Source: Meandrina meandrites
Taxonomy: Eukaryota; Cnidaria; Anthozoa; Scleractinia; Meandrinidae
DNA: 64,000 nt
Assembly (NCBI GenBank): GCA_963693305.1
Contig: OY855905.1
Coordinates: 25,223,937 to 25,287,936 of the forward strand
Direction: 5' to 3'
Made by a program: the position numbers and the translations under genes. Positions 16,013 to 27,001 of this stretch are shown one piece after another. The notes beneath the pieces were generated by a model, which saw only the letters and a list, made by a program, of their open reading frames with translations, was not told the DNA's origin and ran no database searches. Positions within the stretch are counted from its first letter, which is position 1, and each line of letters begins with the position of its first letter.

Positions 16013-16939
16013 TCAGCCCCTTTTTAAATTCAGCAGAATAAAATCCGTAAATAATGGGATTGATGAGAGGGTTTCGATGAGATAACTTGACAGTTGAAGT
16101 ATAAAAGCGAGAAAGGTAATCGCCACTTGGTCCATTAAACTGAACGATTTCATCAAGTCGAATAATTGTGGTGCTTCCAAGCAGACCACAAAACCAACAA
16201 CTACCAACACAAGCATGCGAAGTGCCTTGCCTTTGGATTTCAGAGCAGCTTGATTGATCATGCGATTACGACTTCTTATCCACAGAAAAACGGCGATTTT
16301 GGAGTACGCAACCGTTATCATTAAGAGCGGCACGAGAAATCCCAGAACGAAATAAATCATAGCCACTATTTTTTGACTTGAACCCTCGTTTGACGGCGAG
16401 CAGAGGTGGAAGGCAAATGTGTTGTTTTTTCCCTTGTAAGAAGAAGTAACATTTATAGCAGACGCTCCAGCATTATACATCTGCGGAAATGCGCAAACAC
16501 TGGAATATCCCACGACCAAAAGGTATTGGTAGAATTTGGGTTTGTGGCGCAAACGTTTGAACGGTCTTGTGATGCTTTGATGCCTGTCGCAGGCGATGAT
16601 CACCAAACTTGAAAAAACAGCTGTGTTGAACATGTAGATAAAAGTCTTGGTGACTTTACAGAATATCGTTGGCTTGGTTTCAAACGGGTACAGTGTAGAA
16701 ATATACTGGGCAGGTACAACTATTAGGCGATATGCAATGTCTGTAATCGCAAGGTGAAATAGCATGAAGTTTGAGAGGTGTCTTTTAAAGCGTCCGCCAC
16801 GAACCATTACGACGAAAACAGTCATGTTGGCGATAAGTCCAGCGATAACGAGACAGAGAAGAAGAGGGAGCATCGTCAGTGGAGGTAACAGGGAATTAAT
16901 CCATTGAATGCGCGAATTAATAACAGCAGAACTGTTCAT
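16013..16939 (-). CDS. class A (rhodopsin-like) GPCR, TM7 out of frame
   Basis: An intronless receptor of 308 residues. TM1 contains GLIANMTVF with Asn38 (1.50), TM2 LAITD with Asp67 (2.50), TM3 starts near Cys94 and ends in CDRH (118-120, a DRY variant), and TM6 has CLEAP where CWxP is usual. One N-glycosylation site is at Asn2. From about residue 280 the frame loses the expected TM7. The NPxxY motif (NPIIY, encoded at about 16047-16061) and the FKKGLKR helix-8 tail lie in another frame that ends at 15999. The gene is thus a recent pseudogene, or it holds a sequence error. The ligand is unknown. Confidence 0.8.
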   Translation of the reverse strand: MNSSAVINSRIQWINSLLPPLTMLPLLLCLVIAGLIANMTVFVVMVRGGRFKRHLSNFMLFHLAITDIAYRLIVVPAQYISTLYPFETKPTIFCKVTKTFIYMFNTAVFSSLVIIACDRHQSITRPFKRLRHKPKFYQYLLVVGYSSVCAFPQMYNAGASAINVTSSYKGKNNTFAFHLCSPSNEGSSQKIVAMIYFVLGFLVPLLMITVAYSKIAVFLWIRSRNRMINQAALKSKGKALRMLVLVVVGFVVCLEAPQLFDLMKSFSLMDQVAITFLAFILQLSSYLIETLSSIPLFTDFILLNLKRG

Positions 16940-18668
16940 AACTTAGAAAAGGACGAAAGAACACTTGTTTTTCTCGTGTTAAAACGAGCTTTCGTTTCCT
17001 TTCGGCAAACATAGTCTCAAAACAAGAAAGCTATCGAAAGCTAACTAATAGCAAGTACACCGAGTTATTTATATAACCATTAGGAAGATTGTTTCTTTTG
17101 ATGAACTGATGGATTCTGCTGTTACATTAATTGGAGAACATTAATAGTCTTGTCAGTATTTTCTTCCTATTTCCTTCCTGTTTCCGAGTGGACGCAGGCA
17201 GAAAATACGAGACTTCCTCACGAAGAGAAGGCTAGCTTATCAACATACATAACGCCTTATTTTTTACATTCTCTGGCCTCATATGGCCTGAACCTCAGTG
17301 GTTGGAATATCCAACCGATGTACAGAAGGTCATCGGTTAGTTTCCCGTCGGATACTCAGACGTTTTCTTTGTCCCACGCTCGTGACAACAGAAAAGCACG
17401 TTTTTATCACTTAATTTTTTTGTAGGCTTTCACGGGATGCAAAGTGTCGGTCGACATCGACGTCAATTTTTGTAACAGGTGTCACAAATGACCTCATTGA
17501 TAACAATTTGTTAACATAAAAAGTAAACATAAACTTAAGTTAACATAAAAATTCAACTCACTATTCTAAGTAGTCGTTTCGCCTAGTTTAATTTAACTGG
17601 ACAAAAAAACTACTCAAACTAGTAAAATTTTGACGTTTGAATTTTTTTGTGAAGTATTTTCCAATAGAATGGATAAACAGTAGTCAAGTGGTCATTACAA
17701 AAACAGCATAATTTTCTTTTTCGTGTTATTCATATTTGTAGCAAAATAAAACGACTGTTGTTGTTATTGTTGTTGTCCCTTTCTTTGTTGGAAATGCTTG
17801 ACCTTGCATAACTGGCCAGCTCCTTGAGATTGTAATCTCATTCTCAAATATTACTTTTTTGTTGTAATTAATTGCAACATGCGTATTCCTTTTCATTCTA
17901 ATCAAAATTCGAGATGTCAATTGCTTTCAAGATTTTTATCCCTTCCGTTTGGTGTGTAACAAAAAACATCAACAGTTTTCAAATTTGTGTTGTCTAATAA
18001 GCCTCCGTAGTCTGAAAAAAATAAAGATTTTATCGTTATGGTTAGAAAACGTTGCAGGGCTGAATCCTTTTTTTCATTATTACAATGAAAACAAACGACC
18101 CGATCGAGTAGTTGCTTTATCTGGGTTGTAACACACAGATGGTGGAAAAAAGAACAAAACAAGAAACAAACAAGTACTATATATATTAACAAATAAAAAA
18201 TAAATAAGTAGCAATTAAAGGCAGAAAATAGACAAATAGAAAAACAGTACCAGTTAGTGATAGAACCAATGTTTGAACATCGCTTCATTTGGTGCGAAGG
18301 GAAAAATAACAATACTAAGCCAGCATTTGCCGCAAGTGCTTAAGAAATTGTTAGTCATAGTTGCTTAAACGAGCGAACGCAAAGAAAAAAATTAATTCTT
18401 TAGCTAAATTATCCCAGACAGAAAGAGCAGAGAAGTGCAAGTTAAAAACAAAAGGAAGCCTTCATATATGGATTGTAACGATATAAAACAAAGAAGCATG
18501 CTAGTACGACCAGAAGTGGGAAAGACGGAAACGAATGGCCTAAACGTGTATGAAAGTCCCGGTCTGCAGTTGTCAGAAAGCCTCTTCATTTGTTTATCCT
18601 CGTTCTTACTAGCGACGCAAACATAACCGCAAGCACAACAATCCAAATAGACACTGAGAAACGCCAAT
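16940..18668. other. non-coding region upstream of the GPCR
   Basis: This region is AT-rich, with a (TTG)n run near 17756-17776. Short open frames on both strands show no recognisable domains and no splice support. Nothing else was identified. Confidence 0.5.
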
Positions 18669-18753
18669 GTGAGAGAAGGGTATGGGTGCTAACGTTACCC
18701 AGGCTTGTACCCATTCGTGCTTTATTTATAGCGGGACATGGGCGCGGGAAGTG
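18669..18753 (+). repeat. 85-bp direct repeat, copy 1
   Basis: This starts GTGAGAGAAGGGTATGGGTG and ends GGCGCGGGAAGTG. It contains an imperfect hairpin, ATGGGTGC to GTACCCAT, and resembles copy 2, which starts 277 bp further on. The GCGCGGGAA end resembles an E2F-type site, though no gene follows it. Confidence 0.6.
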
Positions 18754-18945
18754 TGTTTTGCATCCGTTGTAATTTATCAGTGCATTTTATCCATCAAATA
18801 ATTTTTGTGCGTGCGATTGGTCCAAACACGTCACGTGATGCTAAACAAACAACTAAACATTTTGAATAGACTAGCAGTATTTTGAACGCCGACAAAATGA
18901 CTTAGGAGTTTAATTTTTAGAAATGGTCTCCCAAATTGCGGTCTT

Positions 18946-19030
18946 GTGAGAGATGGGCATGGGTGCTAGCCTTACCCAGGCTTGTACCCATTTGTTCTTT
19001 ATTTGAAGCAAGGCATAGGCGCGGGAAGTG
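18946..19030 (+). repeat. 85-bp direct repeat, copy 2
   Basis: This has the same length and ends as copy 1 (GTGAGAGATGGGCATGGGTG to GGCGCGGGAAGTG), with roughly 80 percent identity by eye. Both copies keep the TACCCAGGCTTGTACCCAT core. It may be the remnant of a small repeat family or a duplicated regulatory block. Confidence 0.6.
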
Positions 19031-21714
19031 ATTAACCGCGCGACTCAATCCACTTTTGTGCTACACATGAAGAAAACAAAAATACCCATACTCCATCCTC
19101 TTAACTGGTTCTCGAACACAATTCACAGCCTATATTTTACAATACTAATCTTCTACATCATTTCCTTTAGCAGAAAGCGCAAAAGTCTTGGTAATAGTGC
19201 GGTCGTCTTCAGTAACACATGAGAACCTGCAGCAGCCTTAAAATAGTATTGTCTGACATTTTATGCACGTAGGCAATCGTTGAAACGAAATTTAGAATTT
19301 TCCGGATCAGAAAAATGTACTAAATTGACTGATTATTTAATCTAATAATCGCCAATTTGGAATATGGTACGTCTTTTCCCTGATAAAATAAGATTGGAAA
19401 TTAAAGCAAGTAGTTTGAATTTTCTTAGCTTCCAGAAAACACACGATGAAATTTGTGTTTGGCTTTTATGTCACTACAATCTATATAAAGAAAACAAAAG
19501 CCACTGTCCCTTCTCCGTCCATTCAGAAAAATAATACAAGATAATTTATGAAAAGGAAATTTCTTACACTCTTCCATCATCTTAATTGGCAAGCATAATA
19601 ATTTTAACCATGTACTTTTATTATCATTTACGCAGTCTATGAGGTCTGTTCTTGCAAATTAATGTAACGAAAACGTTGTATTACAGAAAAAAATCTACTT
19701 AAATCTGTTATTGATGAATAAAAAAATAACTTTTTCTTGTCGATTGTTGAAGACAACGTTCTTGCATTGCTTTACTGGTGGTTTTGCTGTTTGCATGTGG
19801 GTCACCCCAGGGACATAAGACTCGAAGTTGTAACCAGACCAACTAAAAACCGAAAGGAACTATTGACGAATTTCTATAAACTGTTTCATTGAGTGAAATC
19901 ACTTCAAGATCGAGAGGAAAGCCGCGAACTTGGATCAAAAAATGATTTTTTGGAAACGTTTTCCCACTGTTCGATGCCCCTATGTGAATATCTTAGCCTT
20001 TCTAAGGAAGGCAAGTCTTCTACCACACTAACAGCACCTTATTTTCAATGTCACTAAGTTGTCCTACGTGTTGGACATTTTGTCGACCAAATGCCCTGGT
20101 GCAGATCTCTCTTGGTGAAATTTAAACGAATTGCACATATACTATAGAAAACTGAATTCGCTACTTAGATGGTTTATTCTTCAATGAACCGCGTTAATTT
20201 ACAGTTCTTTACACTACATAACTATTGATAAATTACAAAGGTCAATTTTTTCTCTGCCCAATCTCAGTTTTTATTGCAGAAAAGAACTGAACGATGGCAC
20301 GATGTCACAGTTAAGTCATTTTTCTGCAGCAAAAAAAATCACTTTCAAATTGAACGACTTAAACCTCACAAGGCACACTGAAGAAGAGCAATATAATCAT
20401 GGATAAATGAGAATTTGGTAGGTGTTTATATAGCGGGCCTCTTAAAACAAGTGTATGGATAAAAGAAATGTAGCTATCTGAGGCGATGCTGAAAAATTAC
20501 AGCATAAAACCGAAAAGATAAACTCTAGGATAACTTACTTGGTATAAAATCGTTGCAACAGGTTCTCATAGACAGTGTATGAACAAAAAAGGACTGATTT
20601 CGCATCACGTTATAATTCGATAATAACATGAAACTAAAAATAAATTATGTAGAGGTTAAAACGTTAGTCTGATAGATGATTAAATAATAAGCCTCAAAAA
20701 CCAGTACATGTATGACTGTTAAATGACCGATTGGTCTAAATAAATGTTATGCATAGGAACTAAAGAGGCATAATCAAATATGTAATGACAAAACTCTATC
20801 CGCATAAATTCTTACATAAAGGACTTAACCTTAGTGCATGGAAGAAATACTTGATTAGATGTGACAGTGATGAATACATCAATCAAGATGGTATTAAAAA
20901 CTTACAAAGTACTTGCTGTATTGGATTAAAAATTAGCCTAGAGGCTAACTCTGTGAACTTTTTAGATATCAAAGATGACAAAAGAATGCTAAATGACCTC
21001 AAAAAGTAACAGTTTGTTGAGTCTAACGATGAAGTCACATTGAGGTGTTGATCGCGACGATTAGACTGTAAAACTGCAAGTCGGCACGATGCAACGAGGT
21101 CGATTGTTTACGTACCGTTATTTGTGGCACATTGGTTCGCTACTATCAGTCCATTTCTATCCACATTGTTATTCAGACATCAAGTTCCGTTAACAATAGA
21201 ACTGTTCACAGGTAATGCTAAATTCACAATGTCTAGTAGCATTTGATTAAATATTAAAGAGTAATTAAGTCCGCACGAGCAATTATTCCCTGTCTGAATA
21301 AGGATTGAAACTCACGTTATGTCGTCAAAATATGACAAGGTCAAATATCAGCAGTGCGTCGACTGCGGCCAACGAGTTATGATGCAGTGAGGCCATTGGC
21401 TAAGCACTTATGAAACTAGAGATCCTTTCGGCACTTGCGTTAAAACGATAAGCTAGTTTCATGCAGAAAATTATTGGCAAGCTAACTTCAGTGTCACTTT
21501 ATTCCTTTTTTAAAATTCCTTGCACCAATAACTTGGCCTGCATTTATAGACAACATCAATGGTACTCTTAGCCTGTTGTAAACTTGCTAAGAGTGCTACT
21601 ATCATTTTAAAAGGACTTAATTAACCCAAACTCCAATAAGTCCACTACCTAGTATATCGTTCGAGTAGACAAAACCATGAAATATTCTCTCAAGAACACA
21701 CATAAACTTGATGA
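19031..21714. other. non-coding AT-rich region
   Basis: No open frame with a recognisable domain, no RNA gene and no clear terminal repeats were found. The longest open frame (20785-21009) has no supporting signals. Confidence 0.5.
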
Positions 21715-22369
21715 TTAAGGGGGGTCCTTCTTAACTACTAAGTTGTTGCTAAGGAAGGTATCTAACCGCCATATTTTGGAAACTTGACCTGCTACGGATA
21801 AGCTTTTTTCGCAACTTTGTTCAATTGAAGAGTCCTTCAAGAGTTTCAAATAACGGCCATATTTGACAAGTGGCGTGGCCAGAATAGAAAAAACCCTAAA
21901 ACTGAAAGGGCATATAAAACTGAAAGTTAAAATCAGTGCCAATAAATAAAGAATGTCCACATGCTTAATGCTTCGTATGGGTTTTACAAAATTTGCATTA
22001 TTGTAAAAGTTATGACATAATAAACACCCGTATTTTCAGACTTTCTTCAGTAGCGCTTTTTTATTTCTTGTAAACGGTAATCCCATACGTAGGATTATAA
22101 AGAAGGCTATGTTATCTCCGATTCTTTAAAAAAATCAGAACTCTTCCTTTTTTCCTCCAAGTTTTAGGGATTTTAAATTCTAACGCGCGGTTTAGGACTG
22201 GCACTAGTTATGCAGGCGCAATGTCAATATTTCAAGCAGGTATTTCCTGCCCCACAAAATTTACCATTCAGCGTCACAAAACGGTTCAAAATGGCTTGCC
22301 ACTAAAACTGGTCTTCAGGAATTCCCTAGCAACTGCTCTAGATCTGTAGTTAAGAAGGACCCCCCTTAA
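21715..22369. mobile_element. piggyBac-like MITE flanked by TTAA
   Basis: A 655-bp unit whose ends are perfect 24-bp inverted repeats counting the flanking TTAA: TTAAGGGGGGTCCTTCTTAA on the left (21715) and its complement on the right (ending 22369). The similarity continues inward past a short gap (GTTGCTA on both arms). A TTAA target duplication with a GGG/CCC start is characteristic of piggyBac elements. There is no transposase frame, so it is non-autonomous. Confidence 0.75.
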
Positions 22370-23902
22370 GTATCTTTTCAAATGTCCTTCCTTGTTTCCG
22401 TCATTCATGCATTCTAATAAAACTTTTCCAAAAAGAACAACTACGTACAGACAAAAACATCACTTTAAAACACATACCATCAAAGGTCGCCAACAACCAG
22501 TCCTGCAAAAGGTTTTTTGATGTCATGTGACTGAATTGTCTAGGTTCCTAGCGTCCTAGCATCCTAATGGAAAACCAGAAAATACGCCGAATGGTTAAAA
22601 CAATTATAGGTTTTATTTCACTATAGATATACCAGCTGAAGCTTACCTCTAATTTAATTTGGTGACAGTGCGGACAATACAAAAATTAGTTCCACTGTAC
22701 CATTTTTCGTCTAGTGTTTTTGTCCAGTTTGGTGTTTAAAAAATCCTATAAATGGAACCATCAGTGGTCCAATTTTACATTTTCCTTTGTTTCATATTCA
22801 TTATGATATATTACCATTAACTATAAAAAAGTAAAATACCAAATGTACCAAGAGTAAAACTGAACTACCGTATACACCTTCTGATATTTTGCATTCTAAC
22901 ACAACTAGCGAGATGGTGCTCCTAAAAACACTGTAAACGAGTACTGAAATCTTTTATCAGTAAACAGAGTCGAATCCAAACAACCCCAAAATTCGTTGCC
23001 ATGTCAACGTAAAAAGAAACATTTCTGACCGTTTGAAACCAATAACCTAAAAAACGAGAGGTGAGCAACTTGTATCCCCGCTTAATGGTGAATCCACCCG
23101 CAAGTGGCAGTTAAATCCTCTCTAGCAAGTCTAACAATGTCAACCTTCTACCCTATTAACAGCACCTTATGTTTTGTGAACCAAATGTTTTCTTCACGGG
23201 GAATGATCCCTATGGTAACTACTGGGAAATGAATGACAGAACCGTTTAAACCTATGAACGACTAACCCCCCCCCCCCCCCCCCCACCAAAAAAAAAATAA
23301 TAATAATAAATAGATTGTGTTTAAAAGTATTTGAATTTCACCCAAAATCTAGAAAAAACGGGTACACAAGGTAGGGTTAAGAAAACACAATAAGCAGTAA
23401 CAGGTTTTCAATATAAACACCTGTTAAACTTGTTCGTGCCCCTGGTTTCCCTTTTCAACTCTTGTGGGCTTCACGTGTATTAGTTTTCACTCTCATGTTC
23501 TAACCTCTGCTAAAAGTTGTTTCTATGGTCAACTTTTTTTATATGATCGCTGGCGATTGCTCTGTAGCTAAGAGGATAAAAAAACAGTATTAATCCTGAG
23601 TAATGACAAAACAGTGGCATTTCATTTTGTTTATAAAATATTGATTAAAATGATATTTTTGGTAATTACTGATCGATATAGCATTCTATTACGAATAAAT
23701 CTCAAAAACAGGAAAAGATTTGGAAATTCTTTTTTTTTCTTTGACAAGAAGCTTTACATTTGTAAAAAAGAAACCAAGTAGAAATAAAATAAATAGCCCA
23801 TGAAAAAAAATGGTACCAGAATCCTTAGCGCCAAGGACCTGTTATTAAGTGTTTTCATTGTCCTTATTCCTACTGATATTCAGTCGACTTAGAATCAAAT
23901 CA
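22370..23902. other. non-coding region with a C homopolymer
   Basis: An uninterrupted run of 18 C near 23267-23284 is followed by poly-A and an (ATA)n stretch. No genes or terminal repeats were recognised. Confidence 0.5.
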
Positions 23903-24024
23903 CGCTACAATAAATATCATAGTTCTTTCATATTTGAAAGCCCTACGCTTTAAGAACAGAAAATTTATTTCTGTATTTAAAGCGTGGGGCTTTTAAATAT
24001 GAAACAAATATATTTATTATAGCG
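23903..24024. repeat. imperfect palindrome (hairpin MITE-like)
   Basis: The arms CGCTACAATAAATAT ... TTTCATATTTGAAAGCC and GGCTTTTAAATATGAAAC ... ATATTTATTATAGCG mirror each other around a short centre at about 23957-23978. No target duplication is clear. Confidence 0.55.
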
Positions 24025-26395
24025 CGTTTTTAGTACGCAAATTTTCTCCAGTGACCGCTTAAGTTATGCATCACTTAAAAACGCATTATGTAATTCAACA
24101 GCCTTTGGTTTTTTATCGCACGAGATCAGGTTTAAGAAACGTTCTTAACAATATTTTTTTTACCCTGATCATTAAGAAAAAGAGGTAGTATTGTTGAGCT
24201 AATTATGTTGATTTAATGAACATATTTTCGTAATAGGCCTGGATCAGCTGTAATATTTGGCTCCAGGTAAAAGTGAAAAAAAGAACTCTTGTTTAGTCAG
24301 TAGAACTGCGCCTGTACATATTCATGTTTAGAAACATAAAATTTACTTTTTAAAGCATACGCTATAAATTATTCGGTAACTTTAACCAGTGCAAAGATAT
24401 TTTGCGTAAAACCTATTTGTCAAACGAATAAAAATTTGAAGCGAAGCTCTGCTGTAACTGAATTATTAGATGGTCCGAAATCAGGACAGCTGAACAGTGG
24501 AGCCACATATGGCTCTAGTGAGATCCATGTTTGAACACTTTCGAATTTCTTTAAACCAGTCACATTTTTATCCGGAAAGGAAAAAAAAGGGGGAGTAAGA
24601 TTTTCTTTTGCCCGCTCATCCACAACCACATGTAAGGAACTTGATAAACCCTGTATTTTGACTTGGGAACAATGAAAATGTCAACCGTGGTGTCGTGACT
24701 TATCCCGCCTGCAGTGCACATGGTGAGGAGTATCTAACAAGCGATAGCAAATGGACACAATATGATTCTTTTAATACAAACAAAAATTGACACGAGACAA
24801 AAACCCTTTGCTTTGGATTCAAGAATGTTCTAATGGTCATTTTAACTTTGGTATAACGGATTTGACGGCCTTATGGATAGAACAAAAGCCTGGCAGGACC
24901 TGCCCAATATCTTAAGAGCGTACCATGCCATGAGTTCATAGCTTGAAACGAGCACCCGTTATTCCTGTTGGAGATTTGACTGCTTAGACGTGGCGAGGGT
25001 TACGCTTTTGACTCATTCACACAACGACGGCAATCTGGCCATGACATTTGATCGGAGAAGAGGGTAATTCTTCACAGAAAAAGTGTTTAAACACCTTAAA
25101 GGTAAGGAGAAAGAGATAACGTCGAGGGCATTTTAATAGTTATGCACCGCCCTAAAAGGATGTCATTTTTTAGCATGTAGGTTTATTGTGTTTTAGTTCG
25201 AAATGTGCCCATAACATGTTACCTTTTGTCTCAAAATAACATATATTTGTAAACGAATTTTTACATGTCTACATCTCTCTTAATGTATTTAACTGAACAC
25301 AAGAGAGGTGGTAAATCGCGATTATTGAACACTTCCAAGGTGCGAGTTAGAATTTAAATATATAAAAAGTTAGGGCGCCTGAAATACGATACAGTTGGAA
25401 TAGTTGGCATCCGCAAAAATGCCGGCCAAGAAATATTGGAGAGGATATCAAGAATCGGCAAACATGCCCGACGCGGTTCCACATTTCGCTCAGTACCAAA
25501 ATTAGGCCGGTATTACTGGGTTTTGTTCGAGCACGATTTTATTAAGGATGTGAGTTCAAGAAGCACTCAAAGTGATAAGAAAGTCTTGCAGTCCACTACG
25601 CATATATCTCGGCTTAAAACGGAATGAAATGTTCCCTATAAATTTTAGTGAGTAGCTGTTTCAAAAAAGAACAGATGACAAATGGTTTGGTTAAAAGTAA
25701 AAACTATATATTATAGATTTAGTCAAGCCTACTACATACGTGCGCACCCACCAACAAAGCCACTATATAACAAGCCTTGATGAAAATAAAAAAAATTGAA
25801 AGCATGATTCGCCTATTTCTCTATGTTTATGGGCCTTTACTTCGCTTCGTTATATATTGAGGCGAATGAATAAAGCGAATGAACCATAAGCGAGAAGTGA
25901 TTGCCCGCCAACGCTGCGAGCTGCCCTCAGAGCATGCGTGTCTCAGGCGTCTAGGGCAATTGAAAATTCAACGGCAAAGCAAAGAACTACCTACGTTTTT
26001 AAAAGAACCAACTTGTCCCCCAAGAAAATTAAACTGAGAAATTTCGCACGTGTGATACAATTTCATACACTTGTCTAGGTTTTGTACCACCAAAAGTGGA
26101 TTTAGGCCTTAGAGAAAAGTTTATGCAAATAATAGGAGCTTGTGTAACACATCACCCGATTGAGTTCATGTTTCTAATCTTATATCGCAAACTTCACGGC
26201 TTGATTCCGTTAAACAGATCTATTTTGTGCAGGCGAGGTTGCAAAGTACAAAGAAATCGATATGCAGTTTGGCAATTTCTAGGAGTTGGTTTGGAGAAGG
26301 GGACTACCAACAGAACAAAACGAGTACGGCACCATTGAAAAGAATAACATTATATAGATATGCAACAGCTACGCCAACAGTTGCAAACAATAAAC
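24025..26395. other. non-coding region
   Basis: Nothing coding is supported here. Short open frames (for example 24420-24629 minus and 25436-25627 plus) lack domains and splice signals. Confidence 0.5.
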
Positions 26396-26398
26396 CAG

Positions 26399-26543
26399 GC
26401 CCCAGTTGTTCAAAGGGTGGATAACGCTATCCACCGGATAAATCGCTATCCAGTGGATAGTGTAGTTTGTTTTGCTAACACTTATCCGCTGGATAGCGAT
26501 TTATCCGGTGGATAGCGTTATCCACCCTCTGAACAACTGGGGC
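26399..26543. mobile_element. palindromic Harbinger-like MITE, TSD CAG
   Basis: A 145-bp nearly perfect palindrome beginning GCCCCAGTTGTTCAAAGGG and ending with its complement. Inside are several TATCC(A/G)(C/G)(T/C)GGATA units. It is flanked by CAG on both sides (26396-26398 and 26544-26546). Three-base CWG duplications fit the PIF/Harbinger superfamily. Related copies lie at 28170-28406 and, decayed, near 46608 and 42090. Confidence 0.72.
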
Positions 26544-26546
26544 CAG

Positions 26547-26931
26547 AACGTTACCTCCCTCACTTCCAGTCAGTAAGACACTACCTCTCTAGAACCTCTA
26601 TTTTTATTCGCCCGCTGTAAACACTACCTCTATTGTTATTCAGGGCTAGGTGCATTGTTATGACCTATTGTCTATTGTTTTAAGAACCAATGAAGTAACT
26701 CGTTCCGAGAGGTAGTGGGCGACCCCTTCCAGTTACCTACCTACCTACCTACCTACCTACCTACCTACCTACCTACCTACCTACCTACCTACCTACCTAC
26801 CTACCTACCTACCTACCTACCTACCTACCTACCTACCTACCTACCTACCTACCTACCTACCTACCTACCTACCTACCTACCTACACTTCCTATTTACCTT
26901 ATTAATGTTGCAGAACAAAAGCGGGAATAAG
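26547..26931. repeat. proximal upstream region of the large host gene with (ACCT)n microsatellite
   Basis: An uninterrupted (ACCT)n tract of about 150 bp lies at 26733-26884, ending only about 48 bp before the proposed start codon of the host gene. The tract creates a spurious open frame of LPTY repeats. The number of units is likely to vary between individuals. Confidence 0.8.
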
Positions 26932-27001
26932 ATGAATTTGGCGTCCCTTGGATGTCGGACACTCCTTTTATTCATACAGCTGTTGTGTTACACCAATGCA
27001 G
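26932..27001 (+). CDS. exon 1: signal peptide
   Basis: The ATG at 26932 opens a classic signal peptide with a short N-region and a hydrophobic core (CRTLLLFIQLLCYTNA). It ends in phase 1 at a GTAACT donor. The 113-bp intron that follows is short. The upstream sequence is the ACCT microsatellite, so the promoter must overlap or precede it. Confidence 0.75.

Noticed and set aside
26715..26930. Frame of LPTY repeats
   Set aside because: It is made entirely by the ACCT microsatellite.
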